The notes below the pieces were generated by a model. The model did not search any database, had not been told where the DNA came from, and was given only the letters and a program-made list of their open reading frames with translations. Below, piece by piece: positions 28,813 through 37,735 of a stretch of DNA of 64,000 nt. A program made the position numbers and the translations under genes. The stretch covers positions 2,728,001 to 2,792,000 of the forward strand of contig NZ_FSRC01000001.1 in NCBI RefSeq assembly GCF_900129785.1, in the 5' to 3' direction. The stretch comes from Algoriphagus halophilus (lineage in GTDB: Bacteria; Bacteroidota; Bacteroidia; Cytophagales; Cyclobacteriaceae). How positions within the stretch are numbered: the first letter of the stretch is position 1; each line of letters opens with the position of its first letter.

Positions 28813-30065
28813 AATGGGGCTTGATCATAGAGATTTCCCAGGCTTTGATGACAGCCAGGCTAAAGCAAACCCTGGTGGCTGCAATTGGAGTCACCTTTAG
28901 CATCACCATGTTTGTAACCTTGCTGGGTTTTATGAATGGACTCAACGAGATGCTTGATGGTTTGGTATTAAACCGGACTCCTCATATCAGATTTTACAAT
29001 GAAATCAAGCCTAACCCCGATCAACCGGTAGATATCAGCGATGAATTTTCCAATTCATTAAACTTCATCCGCTCCATCCGGCCAAGTACCAGCAGACTTT
29101 CTATTTATAACAGTGAGTCCATCATGCAGGCTTTGGAAGAAGATCCAAGGGTGACTGGAATCAGTCCCAAAATTTCCGCCCAAGTGTTTTTCAATGTTGG
29201 AACCATAGATATCACAGGTGTGGTAAACGGAATTGATGTAGAGAAGGAAGCAGAGTTGTTTGCTTTCCAAGATTATGTGACTACCGGAGATTATGAGGAC
29301 CTCAAACAAACCAATAGCATTATCCTAGGTAAAGGAGCTGCCGATCGGATGTTGGCAGATATTGGAGATGTAATCCAAGCCACCACCGCCAATGGAAATA
29401 AAATCCAATTGAAAGTAGTGGGCTATTACCAATCTGGACTGGGAGATTATGACAACGCCAATAGTTTCGCCAGTATCTCTACAGTGCAAAAGATGCTGGG
29501 AGAACCTTCCTCCTACATCACGGACATTCAAATCAAACTTACGAATTTAGACCTGGCCCCTTCCATGGCGAAAGAATACCGGGAAATTTTCGGGATCGAT
29601 GCGGATGATATCCAAACGGTCAACGCTCAGTTTGAAACGGGGACCTACATCCGAACTCTGATCAGCTATGCAGTGGGGATTACCTTATTAGTGGTTTCTG
29701 GCTTTGGGATATACAATATTCTCAACATGATGATTTATGAGAAATTGGACACCATTGCCATCCTGAAAGCCATTGGATTCAATTCCCAAGACGTAAAGAG
29801 GATTTTTATCAGCATTGCCTTGGTGATCGGAGTGGTAGGTGGAAGTATTGGCTTGGTCTTGGGATTCCTGGCCTGTTTGGGCATAGAACGAATCCCGTTC
29901 GAAACAGAAGCATTGCCAACCATCAAGACTTTCCCGGTAGATTTTAATGTGAAATACTATTTAATCGGGGGGATTTTCAGTGTAGTTACCACCTACTTCG
30001 CCGGGTATTTCCCAGCCAGAAAAGCCAGTGGTGTGGATCCCGTAGATATTATCAGAGGAAAATGA
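28809..30065 (+). CDS. MacB/LolC-type ABC transporter permease
   Basis: A 418-residue FtsX/MacB-family permease. One N-terminal transmembrane helix (about 18-42) is followed by a large periplasmic domain (about 45-285, MacB_PCD-like) and three C-terminal helices (about 290-312, 335-365 and 380-405). The conserved cytoplasmic coupling segment NMMIYEKLDTIAILKAIGF is present, as is the C-terminal GYFPARKASGVDPVDIIRG, typical of the family. ATGA overlaps with both neighbours show it is translated with its adaptor and ATPase. Substrate is unknown; MacAB-like systems export peptides, siderophores or drugs, and LolCDE-like ones release lipoproteins. Confidence 0.9.
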   Translation: MKWGLIIEISQALMTARLKQTLVAAIGVTFSITMFVTLLGFMNGLNEMLDGLVLNRTPHIRFYNEIKPNPDQPVDISDEFSNSLNFIRSIRPSTSRLSIYNSESIMQALEEDPRVTGISPKISAQVFFNVGTIDITGVVNGIDVEKEAELFAFQDYVTTGDYEDLKQTNSIILGKGAADRMLADIGDVIQATTANGNKIQLKVVGYYQSGLGDYDNANSFASISTVQKMLGEPSSYITDIQIKLTNLDLAPSMAKEYREIFGIDADDIQTVNAQFETGTYIRTLISYAVGITLLVVSGFGIYNILNMMIYEKLDTIAILKAIGFNSQDVKRIFISIALVIGVVGGSIGLVLGFLACLGIERIPFETEALPTIKTFPVDFNVKYYLIGGIFSVVTTYFAGYFPARKASGVDPVDIIRGK

Positions 30066-30754
30066 GTCTGGAAAAGAAAAGCGTTTTAGAAGCGAAAGAC
30101 ATCGATAAATACTTCTTTAACCCGGTCAAAACCCAGGTCTTAAAGAAAGTGACCTTTCGAATCAACCGGGGAGAGTTTGTCTCGGTGGTGGGTAAATCGG
30201 GTTGTGGAAAATCTACGCTCCTGTATATCCTTTCCACCATGGACACGGCATTTGACGGGAAATTATGGATGGATCAGGAATTGATATCCGGAAAACCTGC
30301 CAACTACCTAGCCAAGCTTCGAAATGAAAAAATCGGATTTGTTTTTCAGTTTCACTACCTGCTCAATGAATTCTCTGTATTGGAGAACATTATGATTCCG
30401 GGATTGAAACTTGGGAAGTATTCCCGACAGGAACTGGAACATCGGGCTATGGAGAAGCTCAAGATTTTTGAAATGGAGGACCATGCCTTGAAAAAAGCCT
30501 ACCAACTCTCAGGGGGACAAAAGCAACGGGTTGCCATTGCACGTGCCCTAATTAACGACCCCCTGTTGATCATGGGAGATGAACCAACCGGAAATCTGGA
30601 CAAAAAGAATTCCGACATTGTATATAACAAGTTCAAGGAATTGGCTCAGGAATTCGGACAGACCATGTTGATCGTCACCCACGATACCGAATTCGCTTCC
30701 GGAACCGATCGTATCATCGAAATGGAAGATGGAAGGGTGATTAGAGGACACTGA
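30062..30754 (+). CDS. ABC transporter ATP-binding protein (MacB/LolD-type)
   Basis: A 230-residue ATPase with all ABC motifs: Walker [10 protein letters not shown] (44-52), Q-loop Gln96 in FVFQFHYLL, signature LSGGQ (149-153), Walker B LLIMGDEP (168-175) with catalytic Glu174, and the switch His207. The DEPTGNLD sequence and the short length place it in the MacB/LolD/FtsE group, matching the FtsX-type permease. It is the last gene of the export operon, overlapping the permease stop by 4 nt. Confidence 0.93.
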   Translation: MSLEKKSVLEAKDIDKYFFNPVKTQVLKKVTFRINRGEFVSVVGKSGCGKSTLLYILSTMDTAFDGKLWMDQELISGKPANYLAKLRNEKIGFVFQFHYLLNEFSVLENIMIPGLKLGKYSRQELEHRAMEKLKIFEMEDHALKKAYQLSGGQKQRVAIARALINDPLLIMGDEPTGNLDKKNSDIVYNKFKELAQEFGQTMLIVTHDTEFASGTDRIIEMEDGRVIRGH

Positions 30755-30838
30755 GGGGTTTCTGTTGACTGTCTCAGTTATCAGGAGGCAGTCTGCCTAC
30801 CAAAGGTAAGTCGCAGGGAACAGGAACGTTATTTCCAT

Positions 30839-30923
30839 CGTCGTTGCGAGGAGGAACGACGAAGCCACCTCATGGATTAAAAATGGAATTGCCCCCTCGT
30901 CGTTCCTCCTCCTCACAATGACG
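30839..30923. repeat. REP-like imperfect palindromic element
   Basis: The left arm (30839-30862), CGTCGTTGCGAGGAGGAACG followed by ACGA, is mirrored by the right arm at 30897-30923, TCGTCGTTCCTCCTCCTCAC followed by AATGACG. There are two mismatches and a 3-nt insertion, and 34 nt between the arms. The arms resemble the dispersed GTCATTGCGAGGAGGAACGA-type extragenic palindromes known from many bacterial genomes. It lies between two convergent transcription units, a usual site for REP elements. A single copy is visible here, apart from a weak candidate near 33025. Confidence 0.65.
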
Positions 30924-30940
30924 GTATGAAACCAAAAGTA

Positions 30941-32014
30941 CTAAACAGCAGGTTCCTGCTGGCTCAGGCAATGAAAACTACCCAAACCCCATATGATATC
31001 CAGTGAATCCACTCCCACTACCTTACGATCTTTGAAGCAATCACTCAATATATCCAATGCTTTTTGGTCATTTTTATCCCGGAAAGTCGGCACAACCACT
31101 GCTTCATTGGCGATGTAAAAATTCGCATAGGAAGCAGGCAATCGCTGGTCTTCATAGTATTTCGCTTCTGGCATCGGCAACTCCACAATGTTCAACTGCT
31201 TGCCATCTTCCAAACGCATTTGCTTTAACTCCTGTAGGTTCTCCTCCAGCAACAAATGGTTTTCATCCAACTTATTCTCCTCCACCACGGTCACCACGGT
31301 ATCGGTATTTACAAAGCGGGTGATGTCATCTATATGACCATCCGTATCATCTCCCACAATCCCATCTCCTACCCAAAGGATATGACTGACTCCGTAATAA
31401 TCACACAAGTATTTCTCGATCTGAGCTTGAATCAGGTGTGGATTTCTGTTTTCATTTAAGAGACAAGCTCGGGAAGTCAACAGCGTTCCTTTGCCATTGA
31501 ACTCTACCGATCCGCCCTCCATGACAATTCCAGGTGTAAAGCAAGGAATCCCCAAGTATTCCGCAATGCGGTATGGAATCTGATTGTCCAGGTCATGGGG
31601 AGGATATTTATTCCCCCAGGCATTGTAATTCCATTTCACCAAGGCTTTCTTTTCCTCCGCATTGGGATTGATCAGAAATGCTGGCCCATGATCTCGGCAC
31701 CAGGCATCGTTGGTTGGAAAGAAATGAAATTTGATTTTGCTTAGGTCAGCTCCTGCTTGTTCCAGCTGGGCTACCGCAAAAGCCTTCATGGCTTCATCAG
31801 CTACGTTGATATTCACGACCTCCCCTTTGGCGACGATCTTGATAAACTCGCTGTAGGCTGGATAAATCGTATGAATTTTGCCCGGCCAGGATTCCTCCTT
31901 ATGTGGCCAACTCAACCATGTAGCAGTATGGGGTGCGAATTCGGCGGGGAAATAATATCCCAGTTCCGCGGGAGTCATTTCTCCGGTATTCGCTAATTCA
32001 AAAATGTTTGACAT
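30941..32014 (-). CDS. aguA: Agmatine deiminase
   Basis: A 357-residue enzyme of the guanidino-group-modifying family that converts agmatine to N-carbamoylputrescine plus ammonia in the cytosol. Diagnostic stretches are WLSWPHKEESWPG, NDAWCRDHGP (Asp108), MEGGSVEFNG (Glu166), GDDTDGHIDD (His227) and the terminal SFHCLSQQEP with nucleophile Cys349. Length is normal. It follows aguB by 6 nt on the same strand, so the two consecutive steps to putrescine are co-transcribed. The arginine decarboxylase that would supply agmatine is not in the window. Confidence 0.93.
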   Translation of the reverse strand: MSNIFELANTGEMTPAELGYYFPAEFAPHTATWLSWPHKEESWPGKIHTIYPAYSEFIKIVAKGEVVNINVADEAMKAFAVAQLEQAGADLSKIKFHFFPTNDAWCRDHGPAFLINPNAEEKKALVKWNYNAWGNKYPPHDLDNQIPYRIAEYLGIPCFTPGIVMEGGSVEFNGKGTLLTSRACLLNENRNPHLIQAQIEKYLCDYYGVSHILWVGDGIVGDDTDGHIDDITRFVNTDTVVTVVEENKLDENHLLLEENLQELKQMRLEDGKQLNIVELPMPEAKYYEDQRLPASYANFYIANEAVVVPTFRDKNDQKALDILSDCFKDRKVVGVDSLDIIWGLGSFHCLSQQEPAV

Positions 32015-32020
32015 GTGGTC

Positions 32021-32896
32021 CTATTCTTCGTCCAGGAATCGTTTGGTAATCGGCTGATATGAATCAATTCTTCGATCTCTCAAGAAAGGCCAGTGCGTCC
32101 TGTATCGGTCGGAACTTGCAAAATCCAGTTCCTCTACATGGATTTGCTCCTCTTCGTGGCTGGCTTTGAAGATCACTCTTCCAAAAGGATTTGAAACAAA
32201 AGATCCTCCCCAGAATTTCATATCCCCTTCGATCCCGCAACGGTTCACGGATACTACAGGAATACCATTTGCCACTGCATGGGATCGCTGAATCGTTTGC
32301 CAAGCACCGTATTGTTCGTCATTGGTGAGGCCATCCTGATCTTTGTGCCAACCAATTGCTGTAGGATACACCAAGAAATCCGCTCCTTTCAAAGCCGTGA
32401 TTCTTGCTGCTTCCGGATACCACTGATCCCAGCAGATCAAGACTCCGATATTCCCGAACCTGGTATTGAATACTTTATAACCCAAGTCGCCAGGTGTAAA
32501 GTAAAACTTCTCAAAATAGCCCGGATCATCCGGAATATGCATTTTGCGATACTTACCAAGGTAAGAACCGTCCGCATCTAATACTGCAGTGGTATTGTGG
32601 TACAACCCTTCTGCTCTTTTCTCAAAAAGGGAAGCTACGATGACCACTCCAAGTTCTTTTGCCAAGGCGCCAAAGGTATCTGTTGAGGGACCTGGGATGG
32701 CTTCGGCCAACTTGAAGTTTTCATAATCTTCTACATCACAAAAATACAGGGAACGGAACAGCTCCTGAAGGACCACCACTTGTGCGCCTTGGGAAGCCGC
32801 TTGGCGAACCCCGGCAATGGTTTTTTCAAGATTTGCTTCCACATCAGCAGAACAGCTCAACTGGACCAAGCCCACTTTTACAGTTTTATTTGCCAC
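32021..32896 (-). CDS. aguB: N-carbamoylputrescine amidase
   Basis: A 291-residue carbon-nitrogen hydrolase (nitrilase superfamily) that hydrolyses N-carbamoylputrescine to putrescine, CO2 and ammonia. The catalytic triad is intact: Glu45 (LQELFRS), Lys118 (KYRKMHIPDDPGYFEK) and Cys155 (LICWDQWYPE). The sequence IPDDPGYFEKFYF is specific for this branch. It is the first gene of the aguB-aguA operon; a consensus promoter lies 28-58 nt upstream. Confidence 0.94.
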   Translation of the reverse strand: MANKTVKVGLVQLSCSADVEANLEKTIAGVRQAASQGAQVVVLQELFRSLYFCDVEDYENFKLAEAIPGPSTDTFGALAKELGVVIVASLFEKRAEGLYHNTTAVLDADGSYLGKYRKMHIPDDPGYFEKFYFTPGDLGYKVFNTRFGNIGVLICWDQWYPEAARITALKGADFLVYPTAIGWHKDQDGLTNDEQYGAWQTIQRSHAVANGIPVVSVNRCGIEGDMKFWGGSFVSNPFGRVIFKASHEEEQIHVEELDFASSDRYRTHWPFLRDRRIDSYQPITKRFLDEE

Positions 32897-32923
32897 TATT
32901 GATCGTTTTTATGGTTAAGAGAA

Positions 32924-32954
32924 CAAAGATACTGGATGAGGCAGCAATCCCAAA
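32924..32954 (-). promoter_or_regulatory. Bacteroidota-type promoter for aguB-aguA
   Basis: On the minus strand TTTG (32954-32951), a 19-nt spacer, and TATCTTTG (32931-32924) match the full TTTG-N19-TAnnTTTG consensus. The predicted start of transcription is about 20 nt before the aguB ATG. Confidence 0.7.
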
Positions 32955-33244
32955 ATATTAATCATCATTGCCTTCCAACTCTCAATACTTGGCTGACGGC
33001 AATCCTACCATTTTATCGTGATTGCTCCTTTTCGCCGACGGAGGAAGGAGAAGAACCAACCTGCTATGCTGTCCCGTTACCATCCCATTCCTCTAGGTGT
33101 AGTTTAAAACTTCATCTTCCCATCCAAAAGGATTTGAAATTCAACCCAATTTGAAATTGAACCCAAAAATAATGGGATCTTCAAGACAGCACAGGACGAC
33201 CCAAGGAGTAAGTTTTTATAACTACTGTGATCCAAATTATTATT
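32955..33244. other. Intergenic region upstream of the beta-propeller gene
   Basis: Together with the promoter at 32924-32954 this forms a spacer of about 350 nt. A short imperfect hairpin CTCCTT/AAGGAG occurs at 33025-33050 within a GC-richer patch (33000-33070) that could be a decayed extragenic repeat. The small open frames here do not look like protein sequence. Confidence 0.35.
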
Positions 33245-34276
33245 ATGAATAAATCAACCTGTTTATTCCTTGTCCTGATTGCTCTTCTTCCATTTGAAGT
33301 CCAGCCCTTATTTGCTCAAGGGAATAACGCAGCCGTGGACCCGGATTCTCCTGTTATAAGCTTCGGCCCTACTCCCAAAGAAGCCCTTTTATTAGGTGAG
33401 AAGGATGCTGGCCGGCTGGTAATTATCGATCCGGAAACATTGGAAGTGGTCGCTCGCATTCCAGCAGGAGGAAATCTTCATGAATTGGCAACCGATGGGC
33501 GATACGTATACCTTGGCTCAAATCTTCCAGGAATCACGGTGGTGGATGCGATGGAGCAAAAACGGGTAGAAAGCATTGACATCAGTCCTTTCGGAAACCG
33601 TCATGCGATTACCTTCGCAGGTAAGCATCTCTACATTGGCCATGAGACCAATCGCCTGATTTCGCGTTATGACCCGGGTACCAAAACCATAGACGAAGTC
33701 ATCGGTCTCCCCGGTGGATCTCACATGCTCATCGTCACTCCCGATGAACAGCGAATCTTCACTGCTAGCAGCAATGGCAGGCTGATCTCCATTATCGACC
33801 GGGTAAGCAATGAAAGGGGAAGGAAAAATTTTGTCTTTACCAATTTTCCGGGTGACACCCGAATGGAAGGCATGGCGCTTTCACCAGACGGTACCGAATT
33901 TTGGGTCCTTCATATGCATGCGAAAAAACTATCCATCATCAATGTCTCACAAATGAAATTGATCGATACGATTTCTTTTGAAGGTGGATTGAATAACCGT
34001 ATCAAATTTACGAAAAACGGAAAATACGTATTGATGAATGAGCTGCAGGGAAAGGAGCTGCGTGTCTGGGATGTAGCCACAAGAAAAGAAGTAAAAGGTA
34101 TTGACGTAGGTGCCGGTGGTGAAGGCATACTCATCGATCCCGTTCGACCACGGGCATACTATGCAGTAAGCGCTGGGAATAAGTTGGTCGTAATTGACAC
34201 CAATACCATGACCGTGATCAAAGAAATACCAGGCTTTGAGAATCCTGATGGGATGGATTGGTTTAGTGCTCAGTAG
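33245..34276 (+). CDS. Exported YVTN/YncE-like beta-propeller protein
   Basis: A 343-residue secreted protein. The open frame begins at 33227, but ATG 33245 gives a clean signal peptide (MNKSTCLFLVLIALLPFEVQPLFA-QG). The mature part repeats a propeller-blade pattern in which a value is read as 'strand, D-x-x-T/M': LVIIDPETLEVVARIPAGG, ITVVDAMEQKRVESID, SIINVSQMKLIDTISF, LRVWDVATRKEVKGIDVG and LVVIDTNTMTVIKEIPG. Such seven-bladed propellers are binding scaffolds; no catalytic or haem motif is visible. It stands alone, with no operon partner. Confidence 0.8.
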   Translation: MNKSTCLFLVLIALLPFEVQPLFAQGNNAAVDPDSPVISFGPTPKEALLLGEKDAGRLVIIDPETLEVVARIPAGGNLHELATDGRYVYLGSNLPGITVVDAMEQKRVESIDISPFGNRHAITFAGKHLYIGHETNRLISRYDPGTKTIDEVIGLPGGSHMLIVTPDEQRIFTASSNGRLISIIDRVSNERGRKNFVFTNFPGDTRMEGMALSPDGTEFWVLHMHAKKLSIINVSQMKLIDTISFEGGLNNRIKFTKNGKYVLMNELQGKELRVWDVATRKEVKGIDVGAGGEGILIDPVRPRAYYAVSAGNKLVVIDTNTMTVIKEIPGFENPDGMDWFSAQ

Positions 34277-34304
34277 GGTTTGATGGCTTCTAATTTGTAC
34301 GCTC

Positions 34305-34325
34305 TTCAGGATGACAAATCCTGAA
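34305..34325. repeat. 8-bp hairpin after the beta-propeller gene
   Basis: TTCAGGAT, loop GACAA, ATCCTGAA. Perfect stem but no T run, so it is a weak terminator candidate or a remnant of an extragenic repeat. Confidence 0.4.
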
Positions 34326-34568
34326 TTGGACCGAAAGTAAGGATTGGGCTAGATTAAGAAGTAAAACCTATGCTTTATCGCCTTTTTTACATTTCTTTCA
34401 AACAATTGATTACCAATAATTTAATTTTAGCTTCTTTCTAATAGAATGGGTAACTTATGGAAACTGGAGCGAGATTTTTTTCACTACCAGACCAATCCCT
34501 GCCTGATTTTCCAGGGGGCGAAATCCGAAAAGCCAAATGAGTAGGAATCACTTTTAACCCAACACCCC

Positions 34569-34841
34569 ATGCCAACAGTAGTAATGCGCCATAAAGTAGG
34601 CGATTTTGACACCTGGATGAAAGGTCATCCAGACCGGGTAGAGATCTTCTCCAAATTCGGCACCAGTTTCCAGACGTTTCAGGATACAGAGGATCCTAAT
34701 TCCATTGTTTTGGTGGCTGAAGTGATTGATTTAAAAAAAATGCAGGAAGTTTTGGGAGACCCCGAAGTCATGCAAAAAGTGGCTATCGAAAAGCACAGCG
34801 TTCTCTTACCGGTGGTGGTCTCCATGCCCGTCCCAGTATAA
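34569..34841 (+). CDS. Small conserved protein, probable dimeric alpha/beta-barrel fold
   Basis: A 90-residue cytosolic protein (MPTVVMRHKVGDFDTWMKGH). The pattern of an N-terminal strand with H-K-V, a D-F-D-T-W helix, a second F-x-T-F-Q strand, a long helix with MQEVLGDPEVMQKVA, and a final strand fits the ferredoxin-like antibiotic-biosynthesis-monooxygenase/Dabb type fold. I do not recognise a specific function. It stands alone; a strong terminator follows at 34885. Confidence 0.65.
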   Translation: MPTVVMRHKVGDFDTWMKGHPDRVEIFSKFGTSFQTFQDTEDPNSIVLVAEVIDLKKMQEVLGDPEVMQKVAIEKHSVLLPVVVSMPVPV

Positions 34842-34884
34842 GATTTCAAGCCTTTCCGAAAGTTACCTGGCTTAATTTTAGTAT

Positions 34885-34911
34885 AAAAAGGATCCAGTCT
34901 GGATCCTTTTT
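34885..34911 (+). terminator. Rho-independent terminator
   Basis: AAAAAGGATCC, loop AGTCT, GGATCCTTTTT. Perfect 11-bp stem 44 nt after the small alpha/beta protein. Confidence 0.85.
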
Positions 34912-35094
34912 ATTGTTAGTCCTCTTTTTTGATTCCGATGATAGTATATTTCCCCGTTAAGTTTCCGCACTTCAGGATTTGCAACCCTAAAGTAGATCAA
35001 ACATAAGTTTAGGACAGGAAAAATAATTTCATTCCATCCAAACTAAAAATCTATTCCTTCGGTTGAAACGTTTTAAGATGTAAACCCATGTGCC

Positions 35095-35859
35095 ATGTCC
35101 ATTACCAATGAATTTGAATTAGCAGGAATGAAAAAGGCCAGTGAAGCGGTCGCCTGTACCTTGAAAGAAATGACTGCCTATGCCCGTCCAGGTATCTCTA
35201 CTAAAGAATTGGATGAGTTTGGAGCAAAAGTTTTGGCGGATTTTGGAGCAAAGTCTGCTCCCTTTTTAACTTATGGGTTCCCCGGATTTACCTGTATCAG
35301 CGTGAACCAGGAGTTTTGTCATGGGATTCCTTCCCTGAGAAGAATTTTACAGGAAGGGGATTTGGTGAATATTGACGTTTCGGCGGAGTTGGATGGGTTT
35401 TGGTCAGACAATGGGAACTCCTTTGTCTTGGGGCCTGATATCCATGGACATCAGGATTTGGTAAATGCTTCCAAAGAGATCTTACAGAAAGCTATCTCAC
35501 ATATCAAGGGAGGAATCAGGATTTCGGATGTAGGCCATTTGATGGAAACAGAAGCCAAAAAAAGAGGCTACAGAGTCATCAAAAACCTCACTGGTCATGG
35601 CGTGGGCAGAAGCTTGCACGAGGAGCCTTCAGAAATCGCCAATTATAGAGACAAGTTCAACCGTACCCGCTTTAAGAAAAATTCGGTGGTAGCGATCGAA
35701 ACTTTTATTGCCACAGAATCTACCTATGCGGACACGCTATCGGATGGCTGGACCATGGTAGGAAATAAAGGTGGTTTTATGGCACAGCATGAACATACCA
35801 TTATGGTTACTGAAAACGCTCCTCTGATATTAACAGAAATGAATGGGCTTTGGGATTGA
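35095..35859 (+). CDS. map: Type I methionine aminopeptidase
   Basis: A 254-residue metallopeptidase that removes initiator methionine from nascent proteins. The five metal ligands are present: Asp94 (NIDVSAELDGF), Asp105 (WSDNGNSF), His168 (TGHGVGR), Glu202 (VAIETF) and Glu233 (AQHEHT). The substrate-contacting His76 lies in FCHGIPS. It lacks the usual association with rpsM/infA ribosomal genes, so it may be a second, accessory copy rather than the housekeeping one. That is inference. It is monocistronic. Confidence 0.92.
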   Translation: MSITNEFELAGMKKASEAVACTLKEMTAYARPGISTKELDEFGAKVLADFGAKSAPFLTYGFPGFTCISVNQEFCHGIPSLRRILQEGDLVNIDVSAELDGFWSDNGNSFVLGPDIHGHQDLVNASKEILQKAISHIKGGIRISDVGHLMETEAKKRGYRVIKNLTGHGVGRSLHEEPSEIANYRDKFNRTRFKKNSVVAIETFIATESTYADTLSDGWTMVGNKGGFMAQHEHTIMVTENAPLILTEMNGLWD

Positions 35860-35974
35860 ACCTTAGTGCAAACATCCTTTTGTTAAAATTTTTCTATTTG
35901 GTTAAATGTACTCTTGGCACCAAACAGACTACCTGAATCCCAGCAAATAAACAGTATATGGGTAAATAAATACC

Positions 35975-36565
35975 TTACCCTTTGTAAATAGATACTCTGA
36001 ATTTGCCTTTCAAATTATATACTTTGGCCGATGGATCTACATCCTTATAAAATTGAGCGTTAACAACCCCTTCCATAATATTGTTCACCTCATCAAATTT
36101 GGTGATTTCAATGGAAGTAGTTAGATCTTCAGGTTCGGGGTTTACGTTTGGGCCATTATACCCCGTCACATAGGTTTGACCATTTACTGCCATGGCGTAA
36201 TTCGTCACCTTCTTGAACACTCCTACCTTGGCCTCTTCATTTAAATGGAACTCAAAATACAGGCAATCCCTTCCTGGACTTGTTCCACAATTATTGGAAA
36301 ATGTAACTGCCAACGGGCCTGAAAAGAAATTATAAAACATAAAGTTCATTCCTTGACTTGGGTCAGCCAAATACTCAAAACCACCTTGTGGAACCAAATC
36401 AGCAATTTTAATTGCTGATCTATAGGAGATTCCATCCAATGTAAACTCAAAAAATAGCTCCTCATCTTCAACCGGTTTTGACTCCTCAGACTCGGAACAA
36501 CCCATTAAGAAAATAAAAGCGAAAAGCACTTTCGCGAGGTTTAGAATCATTGATTTTTTGGCCAT
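35975..36565 (-). CDS. Hypothetical lipoprotein
   Basis: A 196-residue exported lipoprotein; the signal ends LMGC with Cys23, followed by an acidic linker (SESEESKPVEDEE). The rest is predicted beta-rich with two cysteines close together (NNCGTSPGRDC) that could pair. I do not recognise the family; similar small lipoproteins are common in Bacteroidota. A consensus promoter lies 33-62 nt upstream, overlapping a long palindrome. Confidence 0.7.
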   Translation of the reverse strand: MAKKSMILNLAKVLFAFIFLMGCSESEESKPVEDEELFFEFTLDGISYRSAIKIADLVPQGGFEYLADPSQGMNFMFYNFFSGPLAVTFSNNCGTSPGRDCLYFEFHLNEEAKVGVFKKVTNYAMAVNGQTYVTGYNGPNVNPEPEDLTTSIEITKFDEVNNIMEGVVNAQFYKDVDPSAKVYNLKGKFRVSIYKG

Positions 36566-36597
36566 AAATGGGAACGCTTGAGAAGGGTTAATTTGGC

Positions 36598-36627
36598 CAA
36601 ATGTAAATGGAATTAAACACCTACAAA
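36598..36627 (-). promoter_or_regulatory. Bacteroidota-type promoter for the hypothetical lipoprotein
   Basis: On the minus strand TTTG (36627-36624), an 18-nt spacer and TACATTTG (36605-36598) match the consensus closely. The -33 element lies inside the left arm of the 20-bp palindrome at 36615-36658. Confidence 0.55.
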
Positions 36628-36658
36628 ATACCCAAATGTGGGTATTTTGTAGGTGTTT
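36615..36658. repeat. Perfect 20-bp inverted repeat overlapping a promoter
   Basis: AAACACCTACAAAATACCCA, a 4-nt loop, then its exact reverse complement. On the plus strand six T follow, on the minus strand only three. As a terminator it would fit either the end of the minus-strand gene at 36852 or nothing on the plus strand. Its overlap with the -33 element of the lipoprotein promoter also allows an operator role. Confidence 0.7.
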
Positions 36659-36851
36659 TTTGATATAAAACCTAAGATCTAATCAAAGGATAATTCGAGA
36701 TTAAACATCCGCTTGGTGAAGATTGATTTTACGCCTTCTTATTCGTTGTTCAGGAATTGGAATCCTGAAGTTGGCCATCAGGTTTTTCCTTAACCTTTTC
36801 TTTTGAAACGTAAGAGGCCTAGGGGATTGAACTATTGAATAGGGCAGTACT

Positions 36852-37313
36852 TTAAACCTTAAACCCCTTCATTGCCGCAAGGGTGGTAATCCATACGATC
36901 ATACAAGAAATAAATATTCCTGCTGCATTGGCAAAAAAAGCCTTTCTCCGGTCTAGTCCAAAAAGAAAACTGGCAATTGTTCCGGCATATACTCCAGTTC
37001 CAGGAAAGGGAATAGAAACAAATACCATTAGGCCCCAAAACCCATATTTTTCCACATTTTTACCAGCACCTGCCTTGGTCCGGCGCCCTACAAAAATGGC
37101 TGCCTTTTTATAGTGGTACCATTTAAGCAGGTAACGGTTGACTACCTGGAGAAAAAAATTCATCACCGGAAAGACCAGAATGTTTGCCACAAAACAGCAA
37201 ACAAACGTCAAGTAAATATTCACTCCATTGAGTAACGCATAAGGAATTCCGAATTTTGCTTCTCCAAAAGGCGATACGCTCCAGAGCATGGAAATAAATA
37301 GATCTATAAACAC
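36852..37313 (-). CDS. Small multi-drug export family membrane protein (COG2426)
   Basis: A 153-residue inner-membrane protein of the Sm_multidrug_ex family. Diagnostic features are the N-terminal SPFGEAKFGIPYAL, the basic loop with RRTKAGAGKNVEKYGFWGLM, and FVSIPFPGTGVYAGTIASFLFGLDRRKAF. About four hydrophobic segments are visible, with re-entrant character around the FPGTG motif. The family name is historical; function is not established. It is monocistronic. Confidence 0.85.
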   Translation of the reverse strand: MFIDLFISMLWSVSPFGEAKFGIPYALLNGVNIYLTFVCCFVANILVFPVMNFFLQVVNRYLLKWYHYKKAAIFVGRRTKAGAGKNVEKYGFWGLMVFVSIPFPGTGVYAGTIASFLFGLDRRKAFFANAAGIFISCMIVWITTLAAMKGFKV

Positions 37314-37735
37314 TGATAATTGGAAGAAAGTGGCAAATGAGGCCGCATTGATGGTGATTAATTCAAAATGACGTTTACTGAAGATTCAAAAATTGAAGGA
37401 GGGGTTTACTTGATTTTACCTTTGCCCTCTTCCTTTTTGTTGTTCCTCAGAAAACAAGTCGTCAGCCTTAACGGATTTGAAATTCGAATGGATACAAATG
37501 TCCGATAAAAAATTGCATGCTTTATCATTCATCTTCCTTATGCTTAAAACCAGAGGAACAATCCTTGCTTTTTTTACATTTTTCAATTATGATTTCCTTT
37601 TTAATTGTTCGGAGAAAACAGTACGAGTTTTTCCGTGAATCCAAGACTACTTATTTGAAAAGAAGCTTTTGTATCTTTAATCTACTGGAGATCGAATCTT
37701 AGGAATCACAGGGCTTCACTAAACTTTTTCACATC
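37314..37735. other. Intergenic region, no gene seen
   Basis: About 420 nt. The only open frames are short and low in complexity. TATCTTTA at 37672-37679, one mismatch from the -7 consensus, lies shortly before the DUF4395 gene but without a well-spaced TTG. I see nothing else. Confidence 0.4.

Noticed and set aside
32936..33154. 72-residue open frame upstream of the beta-propeller gene
   Set aside because: Low-complexity composition, no recognisable start context, and it overlaps the aguB promoter region.
37517..37702. 61-residue open frame in the spacer before the DUF4395 gene
   Set aside because: Cys- and Phe-rich composition unlike neighbouring proteins, no conserved motif, no operon context.
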